From Collinsella sp. TF05-9AC (GTDB taxonomy: Bacteria; Actinomycetota; Coriobacteriia; Coriobacteriales; Coriobacteriaceae), in NCBI RefSeq assembly GCF_003438495.1, contig NZ_QSSH01000040.1:934-12359 (forward strand): a stretch of 11,426 bases of DNA, in the 5' to 3' direction. The notes beneath the pieces were generated by a model. It had not been told where the DNA came from. It did no database searches and worked only from the letters and a program-made list of their open reading frames with translations. The translations under genes and the position numbers were made by a program. This document shows, in pieces, positions 7,070 to 11,426 of this stretch; the stretch's first letter is position 1, and each line of letters begins with the position of its first letter.

Positions 7070-7112
7070 AAGTATATACACTCTATATAGATTCTATATA
7101 GAGTGTATATAC
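7061..7112. promoter_or_regulatory. TATATA array 3 (5 units), operator of the modification-restriction pair
   Basis: Five 8-bp units with 3-bp gaps: TTATATAA (7061-7068), GTATATAC (7072-7079), CTATATAG (7083-7090), CTATATAG (7094-7101), GTATATAC (7105-7112). The last four make a perfect 41-bp palindrome: 20-bp arms 7072-7091 and 7093-7112 around one T. This is the longest of the three arrays. It fills the whole gap between the RHH stop and the ribosome binding site of the methyltransferase. Confidence 0.85.
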
Positions 7113-7126
7113 ATTAAGGGGTGACA

Positions 7127-8215
7127 ATGGCTGGAAATAGCAGCCTTGCCAAGGCGAAGGACGCGAGGCAGGACGAGTTCTACACGCAGCTCACAGACAT
7201 TGAAAAGGAGCTGCGGCACTATCGTAGGCATTTTCAGGGGAAGACCGTCTTGTGCAATTGTGACGACCCCTTCGAGTCGAACTTCTTCAAGTATTTCGCG
7301 CTCAACTTCAACCGCCTTGGTCTCAAGAAGCTCATGGCCACCTGCTATTCAGGTTCCCCCATCACCGGGACGCAGCTCTCGCTATTCGGCGACGCCACCG
7401 AGGAGGAGCGACGTACCCCCTACAAGGCCGTCGTCACGTCGGTCCATGACGCGACCGGTAACGGTGGCGTAGAGATGGAGGACGTTGCCGAGTTGTTCAG
7501 GAACGGTGAGAACACGATCGAACGGCTTGAGGGGAACGGTAGCTACGACAGCCCCGAGTGCCTCAAGCTTCTTGACGAGGCCGACATCGTTGTCACCAAT
7601 CCACCGTTCTCCCTGATACGCGATTACGTCCTCACTCTTATCGCGCACGAAAAGAAATTCATCCTCATTGGTCCCCAGAGTGTCACCAAGTACAAGGAGA
7701 CATTTCCCCTCATCAGGGATGGGAAGATGTGGCTTGGCTATGGCTTCGACAAGGGTGATGCCTATTTCAGCATTCCAAAGGAGAGTGCCAGGGACTTCGC
7801 GCAGGGCGTATACAGCGAAAGGACTGGGCTTGTTCACTTCCGTAACTGCGTATGGGTTACCAACTTAGACATCCGCAAACGTCATGAGGAACAGATTCTT
7901 TTCCGCAGGTACAAACCAGAGGATTACCCGGCATACACCAATTTCGATGGCATCGACGTCGCGAAGGTCGCTGATATACCGTGTGACTACCCCGGAAACA
8001 TGGGGGTTCCCATTACCTTTGTGAATCAGCACAACCCTGAGCAGTTTGAAATCGTTGGCCTTGGTGAAGGAGATCTCGCCAAAGAGATGGGCGTGACAAG
8101 GAATCACAGGGGGAGAAGCGATCTTGAAGTTCAGACGTCAAGTGGTGCGTTCAAGCGTCCTTATGCGCGTATTGTGATCCGTAACCTCCATCCCGAACAG
8201 CCGAAGGAGGCCTAG
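7127..8215 (+). CDS. EcoRI-family adenine-specific DNA methyltransferase
   Basis: A 362-aa N6-adenine methyltransferase related to M.EcoRI. The N-terminus carries the family hallmark: DEFYTQLTDIEKELRHY, then CNCDDP at residues 43-48 followed by SNFFKYFALNF. The catalytic motif IV is NPPF at 158-161 (DIVVTNPPFSL). M.EcoRI is roughly 325 residues, so this copy has a modest extension. The ATG at 7127 is preferred over the in-frame GTG at 7121 because AAGGGG (7116-7121) then becomes its ribosome binding site. No EcoRI-like endonuclease follows. Instead a DUF262-HNH nuclease starts 2 nt after the stop with its own AAGGAGG. The gene would protect the element or host DNA from that nuclease, or be an anti-restriction methylase. 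The target sequence cannot be read from the protein. Expression is probably controlled through array 3. Confidence 0.9.
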   Translation: MAGNSSLAKAKDARQDEFYTQLTDIEKELRHYRRHFQGKTVLCNCDDPFESNFFKYFALNFNRLGLKKLMATCYSGSPITGTQLSLFGDATEEERRTPYKAVVTSVHDATGNGGVEMEDVAELFRNGENTIERLEGNGSYDSPECLKLLDEADIVVTNPPFSLIRDYVLTLIAHEKKFILIGPQSVTKYKETFPLIRDGKMWLGYGFDKGDAYFSIPKESARDFAQGVYSERTGLVHFRNCVWVTNLDIRKRHEEQILFRRYKPEDYPAYTNFDGIDVAKVADIPCDYPGNMGVPITFVNQHNPEQFEIVGLGEGDLAKEMGVTRNHRGRSDLEVQTSSGAFKRPYARIVIRNLHPEQPKEA

Positions 8216-8217
8216 CC

Positions 8218-9312
8218 GTGCGTATTGAGGAACGAAAGGTAACCGTCGGCGAGGTCTGCGACGGCTACCTCAACGATGCCGAAGAGGGTGTCGTTGGCTA
8301 CGGCGAGCGCTTGGACATCCGTCCTTGTTACCAGCGTGAGTTTGTTTACAAGGACAGGCAACGAGACGAGGTCGTTAGGACCGTCATGAAGGGACTGCCT
8401 CTCAACGTCATTTACTGGTGCAAGACCGGAGGGGACTCCTATGAGGTCCTGGACGGCCAACAGCGCACCATTTCGCTGTGCGAGTACGTTGACGGATCGT
8501 TTTCGGTTGACGATAAGTATTTCTATAACCTGCCCGAGGACCAGAAGAGAAAAATACTCGACTATCAACTGTTCGTTTACGTTTGCGATGGCACGGACTC
8601 CGAGAAACTTGATTGGTTCCGCATCATCAATATCGCGGGCGAGCAACTGACCGACCAGGAGTTGAGGAACGCCGTCTACGCTGGTTCCTGGACATCGAGC
8701 GCCAAGCGCTATTTCTCGAAGACGGGCTGTGCCGCATCGACTCTTGCTGGCGACTACCTCAAGGGATCCTCAATACGCCAGGACTACCTTGAAACGGCCA
8801 TCTCGTGGGCTGCGGCTGCTGAGGGAAAGACAATCGAGGGCTACATGGCTCAGCATCAGCACGACCCGAGTGCGGTATCGCTGTGGAACTACTTCCGTTC
8901 CGTCATTGATTGGGCCCAGGCGATCTTCCCCAGGTACCGCAAGGAAATGAAGGGCCTTCCGTGGGGTCTTTTCTACAACGATAACAAGGACCGCACGGAT
9001 CTCGATCCCGCGACGCTTGAAGCCGAGGTATCCCGCCTCATGGCCGACGAGGACGTGACCAAGAAGGCCGGTGTCTACGAGTACCTACTCACCGGGATGG
9101 AGCGCTGCCTCTCCATCCGAGCGTTCGACGACCGCATGAAGCGTGCGGCCTATGAACGGCAGGGTGGAGTCTGTCCGTATTGCGGGGAGCATTTTGAGCT
9201 CTCTGAAATGCATGCCGATCATATCGTGCCCTGGAGCAAGGGCGGCACGACGACCGCCGATAACTGCCAGATGCTTTGCCGTGACTGCAATCTCAAGAAG
9301 GGCGACGACTGA
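8218..9312 (+). CDS. DUF262 plus HNH endonuclease (GmrSD/SspE-like domain logic)
   Basis: A 364-aa protein starting at GTG 8218, with AAGGAGG at 8204-8210 and 7-nt spacing. The N-terminal DUF262 domain shows YQREFVYKDRQ and the nucleotide-binding DGQQRT at residues 79-84. It also has the family's asparagine/arginine segment (INIAGEQLTDQELRNAVY). The C-terminus is a zinc-stabilised HNH nuclease: CPYC (C319, C322), ADH with H335, N349, and CRDCN (C354, C357, N358), ending almost at the last residue. DUF262 in GmrS and SspE couples nucleotide hydrolysis to DNA cleavage gated by DNA modification. The pairing with an EcoRI-family methyltransferase, in one operon and 2 nt apart, suggests a restriction-modification system whose nuclease is NTP-dependent, not a classic type II enzyme. 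A type IV role cleaving foreign modified DNA is the alternative. The domain calls are secure. The system call is inference. Confidence 0.88.
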   Translation: MRIEERKVTVGEVCDGYLNDAEEGVVGYGERLDIRPCYQREFVYKDRQRDEVVRTVMKGLPLNVIYWCKTGGDSYEVLDGQQRTISLCEYVDGSFSVDDKYFYNLPEDQKRKILDYQLFVYVCDGTDSEKLDWFRIINIAGEQLTDQELRNAVYAGSWTSSAKRYFSKTGCAASTLAGDYLKGSSIRQDYLETAISWAAAAEGKTIEGYMAQHQHDPSAVSLWNYFRSVIDWAQAIFPRYRKEMKGLPWGLFYNDNKDRTDLDPATLEAEVSRLMADEDVTKKAGVYEYLLTGMERCLSIRAFDDRMKRAAYERQGGVCPYCGEHFELSEMHADHIVPWSKGGTTTADNCQMLCRDCNLKKGDD

Positions 9313-9421
9313 CATCTGCGGGATTGATTGATAGCCCCTTTTAGGCCCTATCGCGGCGTTCCGTCTTTGGCGGACGTCGAGTAACGGTTGGGTAAGAGGG
9401 CCGGCGCGGCCGGTCGCTTGT

Positions 9422-9470
9422 GGAGTACATCCTTCCGCCCGTCCAGGTTACGGGCGGAAGGATGTACTCC
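9422..9470. repeat. Perfect 21-bp inverted repeat with 7-nt loop
   Basis: Arms 9422-9442 and 9450-9470 are exact reverse complements (left arm begins GGAGTACATCCTTCC) around the loop CCAGGTT. There is no T-run on either side. It lies between two convergent genes, so it could be a two-way terminator of the U-tract-less kind reported in actinobacteria. It could equally be a recombination or single-strand origin site. Bases 9313-9507 hold nothing else but weak GC dyads. Confidence 0.75.
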
Positions 9471-9507
9471 CGGCTTATCGAGCGGCAAATGAATATCGGA
9501 GCCAGGT

Positions 9508-9711
9508 CTATCCTTGTGCGGTCGCTTTGGCGTCGTTATCCGTGATGCAATCGACAAGATTTCCGGCAAGGCGGTCAACTTGGCCTGCGGCGAATTCGAC
9601 GACTCTCTCTGGGTCTTGGATATCGCCACGTGAGGCGGCGACGAGCGTTGCCGCGAGCCCCCTCATCTCGTAGCTGATATCGAAGATCCGATTCTGTTCG
9701 AGCTCGGTCAT
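9508..9711 (-). CDS. Small acidic helical protein of unknown function
   Basis: A 67-aa minus-strand gene. ATG at 9711 is chosen because GAGGAG lies 7 nt upstream on that strand. A TTG at 9726 in the same frame has no such site. The protein is acidic and looks fully helical: residues 1-33 form one amphipathic helix (TELEQNRIFDISYEMRGLA) and 38-60 another (PERVVEFAAGQVDRLAGNLV). I see no catalytic or DNA-binding motif. It is transcribed divergently from the paralogous pair at 9783-10447, sharing an upstream region with a LexA-like box. It faces the nuclease gene across the 21-bp hairpin. Helical regulators and antitoxin-like proteins can have this size, but no function can be assigned. Confidence 0.6.
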   Translation of the reverse strand: MTELEQNRIFDISYEMRGLAATLVAASRGDIQDPERVVEFAAGQVDRLAGNLVDCITDNDAKATAQG

Positions 9712-9752
9712 GAAAATGCTCCTCAACGGTAGGGATATTGGTCTATAGTATA

Positions 9753-9764
9753 GAACATACGTTC
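9753..9764. promoter_or_regulatory. LexA-like (SOS) box in a divergent intergenic region
   Basis: GAACATACGTTC has the GAAC-N4-GTTC form of Gram-positive LexA boxes. The flanks (TA before, GT after) match the extended actinobacterial consensus only partly. It sits between the divergent genes 9508-9711 and 9783-10447. A match of this form is expected by chance about once in several such windows, so location is an important part of the argument. Confidence 0.4.
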
Positions 9765-9782
9765 GTACTATGGGGGGCCGTA

Positions 9783-10097
9783 TTGTTCAAGAAGCACTCG
9801 CTGGCCGGGACGTGTGGGATACCGGTCGAGGAGCGTCGTATCTATATCGACGTTGATACCAAGGGGTCCGTCAATTTCAACCATGGGCCGGCGGATCCCC
9901 GGGTGATTCACTGGCCCGACGGCCGGTCGTGGACAGTCGAATCTATTTATGACAGGCGGGAATATGGTCGCGCGATCTTCGGCAACCTTTGTGTCGAGGT
10001 CGGCGTCTGCATCGCGAAGCAGCGCAAAACCATCTGGTGGGAGGGCGGCAGATGGTTCGTGGCCAAGGGTTCCGGTATGGCGGCGACGGCCATATGA
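9783..10097 (+). CDS. WPDGR-motif small protein, copy A
   Basis: About 104 aa if started at TTG 9783, which has GGGGGG (9772-9777) upstream. The frame also contains TTG at 9738, but that start would put the LexA-like box inside the gene. The core reads IYIDVDTKGS, then IHWPDGRSWTVESIYD, then GRWFVAKG near the end: a small beta-rich protein with conserved Trp residues. Copy B downstream shares Y-[IV]-D-V, WPDGR, a V/I-rich strand and RW[FW]V, so the two are paralogs. From memory, small proteins with this W-x-DGR and RWFVE layout are often encoded near Y-family DNA polymerases in Gram-positive elements, which would fit an SOS link. That recollection needs a search. No polymerase gene is in the window. 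Confidence 0.65.
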   Translation: MFKKHSLAGTCGIPVEERRIYIDVDTKGSVNFNHGPADPRVIHWPDGRSWTVESIYDRREYGRAIFGNLCVEVGVCIAKQRKTIWWEGGRWFVAKGSGMAATAI

Positions 10098-10447
10098 GGG
10101 ACGTCTTCACCGGCGAGTACACCGCCCGGTCGGTTGGGCCTGATCACAGCCGTCGCGCCCACAAACAGTACGTCGACGTCATGGTGAGGACATCGAGTTC
10201 GGGCGAGGTTCGCCCGTTCGCGGTCCTCTGGCCCGACGGCAGGAAGTTCCTCGTCGACGAGATCCTCGAGGTCGCGCCTCCCGGTCCGGTGCTGAACGGA
10301 AGCAGCAGCCAGTCGTACACGGTGAGGTTCGGCCGGTGGAAGACTGCCATGTATCTCGAAAGGTCGGTTGGGCAAGACCGGGCGGATACGGTTCGCTGGT
10401 GGGTCTGGGCCTTCGACTCGATGGAGATCAAGAATCCGGTCGGATAA
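10094..10447 (+). CDS. WPDGR-motif small protein, copy B
   Basis: A 117-aa protein whose ATG (10094-10096) overlaps the stop of copy A as ATGA, so translation is probably coupled. A separate ribosome binding site is not evident. The core reads QYVDVMVRTSSSGEVRPFAV, then LWPDGRKFLVDEILEV, then SYTVRFGRWKTAMYLE, then RWWVWAFDSME. It is related to copy A but has drifted far, with a longer middle and a different C-terminus. The two may form a heterodimer or have divided roles. A clear terminator follows at 10508. Function is unknown, and the possible DNA-repair association is the same as for copy A. Confidence 0.68.
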   Translation: MRDVFTGEYTARSVGPDHSRRAHKQYVDVMVRTSSSGEVRPFAVLWPDGRKFLVDEILEVAPPGPVLNGSSSQSYTVRFGRWKTAMYLERSVGQDRADTVRWWVWAFDSMEIKNPVG

Positions 10448-10507
10448 ACGGCGCTCGGTTCGTGCTTGGTGTTTCCGGCGCACCTGAAAAACAACTCCTT
10501 TTCTTCG

Positions 10508-10531
10508 GGCCCGCCGGCAACGGGCCTTTTT
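10508..10531 (+). terminator. Intrinsic terminator after the WPDGR pair
   Basis: GGCCCG (10508-10513) pairs with CGGGCC (10521-10526) around a 7-nt loop and is followed directly by TTTTT (10527-10531). It lies 60 bp after the stop of copy B. Confidence 0.85.
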
Positions 10532-10602
10532 GCTGCCGCGACACGGCATACGCCGCCGTATGGCCACGGCTCCGCGGCCGGGTGGCACCTCCGCTACGCC
10601 GC

Positions 10603-10680
10603 GTCAAGGGGGCCCATGAGACCCCGCACAAACCTCCGCTCCGCTCCGGTTGGTGGAGGTCGTCATGGACCTCCCTTGAC
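10603..10680. repeat. Imperfect long inverted repeat
   Basis: The left arm 10603-10623 begins GTCAAGGG, contains CCATGA and ends GACC. The right arm 10658-10680 mirrors it (GGTCGTCATGG, then CCCTTGAC). The 8-bp outer ends match perfectly, and the inner part matches with small bulges. A nested pair ACCTCC/GGAGGT (10632-10637, 10655-10660) competes for the inner end of the right arm. Confidence 0.6.
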
Positions 10681-10697
10681 CCGCCTTCGCTCCGGTG

Positions 10698-10720
10698 CGG
10701 CTTTGCGGGGAGCAAAGCCG
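10698..10720. repeat. Perfect 9-bp hairpin
   Basis: CGGCTTTGC (10698-10706) pairs exactly with GCAAAGCCG (10712-10720) around the loop GGGGA. A partial third copy, CGGCTTTGCCCG, appears at 10745-10756. No T-run follows, so it is not a standard terminator. Confidence 0.65.
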
Positions 10721-10801
10721 ACGACGACGCGCGGCGTCGCCATTCGGCTTTGCCCGCAGGGGCGAGATGTTGAGGGCAGGGTGCCCGGAATGGAGGAAGA
10801 C

Positions 10802-11101
10802 ATGCAGCGGCTGATGACCGAGGAAATCGCCAAGACGGTGCCGAGGCTCTACGAGCAGGACGGGGCGGAGGACCCCACGGTCTACGCCCACTACTTCTCG
10901 TGCGTGAACGGATGGGACTGGTGGCTGCTCGAGTTCGACGGCACGGACGAGGCGTTCGGCCTCGTCGAGGGCTACGACGACGAGCTCGGCTACTTTAGCA
11001 TCAAGGAGATGGAGGAGCTGAACCGCCAGATGGGGTTCGCCGCCGTCGAGCGTGACGAGCACTTCTCCCCGAAGCCGCTCAGCGCCGTCAGGAGGAGGTA
11101 G
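10802..11101 (+). CDS. DUF2958 family protein
   Basis: A 99-aa protein matching DUF2958, a small family common on plasmids and integrative elements, with no established biochemical role. Recognisable features in order are: LMTEEIAKTVPRLYEQ, the early DPTVYAHYFS, the aromatic WDWWLLEFDG, the glycine-rich FGLVEGY, ELGYFSIKEMEEL, and the closing ERDEHFSPKPLS. Length is as usual for the family. I chose ATG 10802 because GGAGGA (10792-10797) lies 4 nt upstream and the family begins with a Leu-Thr stretch right after Met. ATG 10790 and GTG 10781 are in frame but less well placed. The frame extends upstream through the structured region, which is probably fortuitous. Codons are extremely GC-rich. 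The next gene starts 4 nt after the stop. Confidence 0.88.
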   Translation: MQRLMTEEIAKTVPRLYEQDGAEDPTVYAHYFSCVNGWDWWLLEFDGTDEAFGLVEGYDDELGYFSIKEMEELNRQMGFAAVERDEHFSPKPLSAVRRR

Positions 11102-11105
11102 CCGC

Positions 11106-11426
11106 ATGGTCACGGTCGAGTTCGACTCCATGGGCGAGGCGGTCCGCCTCGCCCTCGTGGCCGAGGAGTACGTGGGCGGTGGCCTGGCCGTCCTCCTCCT
11201 CGACGCCACGGACCCGCGCTCCGAGGGCTACATGGCCGAGTGGGGCGTGCTCACGGCGAACGTGCCGGCGGCGGCCGAGTGGTGCCGCGGGCGCGGCAAC
11301 ATCGCCATCGACGCCGCGGTCCCCGCGGCGCTCCTCGGGGCGCTCGAGGCCGCCGGCATGCTCCGCACGGTCGGCAGCTCGGCGGCGTCCGGGATGGCCC
11401 GCTACCCGCTGGCCACGGTCGCCGGG
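11106..11426 (+). CDS. DUF4313-like protein (3' end beyond the window)
   Basis: An open frame of at least 107 codons runs off the right edge. ATG 11106 has AGGAGGAGG (11090-11098) upstream, overlapping the end of the DUF2958 gene, so the two form an operon. The order of features resembles DUF4313 as I recall it: a short lead, then GGGLAVLLLDA, a strand reading WGVLTANVP, then NIAIDAA, a helix ALLGALEAAGMLRTVG, and SGMARYPLATV. That family is small, uncharacterised and found beside DUF2958 and anti-restriction genes in mobile elements of Firmicutes and Coriobacteria. The family call is from memory and moderate. Nearly all third positions are G or C. Confidence 0.6.
   Translation, partial: MVTVEFDSMGEAVRLALVAEEYVGGGLAVLLLDATDPRSEGYMAEWGVLTANVPAAAEWCRGRGNIAIDAAVPAALLGALEAAGMLRTVGSSAASGMARYPLATVAG

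Larger units (their letters stand above)
10532..10789 (+). other. Structured non-coding stretch before DUF2958
   Basis: About 260 bp without a convincing gene; the frames open here lack ribosome binding sites and run through repeats. It holds several dyads: CATACG/CGTATG (10547-10562), the imperfect arms 10603-10623 and 10658-10680 (next entry), a perfect 9-bp hairpin at 10698-10720, and GACGC/GCGTC (10726-10738). The motif CCTCCGCT or CTTCGCT recurs at 10588, 10633 and about 10684. It may be an oriT, a leader RNA or a recombination site. Nothing here decides between them. Confidence 0.45.

Noticed and set aside
6139..7112. TATATA arrays as a CRISPR array or random AT-rich spacers
   Set aside because: Units are 8 bp with 3-bp gaps, far too short for CRISPR, and the exact 11-bp phasing and shared flanking bases at three loci argue against chance.
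9592..9597. A GAATTC site in the element
   Set aside because: Considered as evidence for or against an EcoRI specificity of the methyltransferase. One such site in a window of this size is about what chance gives, so it says nothing.
9770..9856. 28-codon frame starting at ATG 9770 upstream of the first WPDGR gene
   Set aside because: It overlaps WPDGR copy A in another frame and has no ribosome binding site. The paralog comparison supports the TTG 9783 frame. A leader peptide is possible but unsupported.
10466..10801. Upstream extension of the DUF2958 frame
   Set aside because: The frame is open, but it crosses an intrinsic terminator and the dyads, and the family starts at about 10802, where a good ribosome binding site lies.

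Overview
The window is GC-rich DNA from a plasmid or a plasmid-like integrative element. Most genes sit on the + strand, ribosome binding sites are strong purine-rich ones, and GTG and TTG starts are used. The gene content suggests a high-GC Gram-positive host, with gut Coriobacteriia (Eggerthella/Collinsella type) as the most natural guess. The taxon is inferred from protein style, not shown directly.

Layout. Bases 1-95 hold the 3' end of an unidentified gene. Bases 179-3831 form a transfer operon: a protein with a ribbon-helix-helix (RHH)-like N-terminus, a VirD4/TraG-type coupling ATPase and a small MobA/VirD2-like relaxase. Bases 3832-4075 are an AT-richer leader and possible origin. It precedes a 693-aa replication protein with an archaeo-eukaryotic primase core and a helix-turn-helix (4076-6157). 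A ParA ATPase (6199-6825) overlaps a small RHH protein (6815-7060) and together they form a partition cassette. Next come an EcoRI-family adenine methyltransferase (7127-8215) and, 2 bases later, a DUF262 plus HNH nuclease (8218-9312), a likely restriction-modification pair. A perfect 21-bp hairpin separates these from a small minus-strand gene (9508-9711). Divergent to that gene are two tandem paralogous 'WPDGR' proteins (9783-10447) behind a LexA-like box, followed by an intrinsic terminator. A highly structured non-coding stretch (10532-10789) leads into a DUF2958 gene and a DUF4313-like gene that runs off the end.

Main discovery. Three tandem arrays of an 8-bp TATATA-core palindrome (CTATATAG, GTATATAC or TTATATAA), each separated by exactly 3 bp (11-bp period), lie upstream of rep (3 units), parA (4 units) and the methyltransferase-nuclease pair (5 units). 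The RHH protein made by the parA operon is the obvious candidate to bind them. The simplest model is one partition protein that is both centromere binder and repressor of replication, partition and restriction-modification. It resembles the omega protein of pSM19035, but here extended to a novel-looking restriction pair. This is inference and needs binding and expression tests.

Base composition is mosaic by eye. The terminal genes (1-95 and 10802-11426) and the transfer genes are very GC-rich at third positions. The rep, methyltransferase and nuclease genes are less so, which suggests modular assembly.
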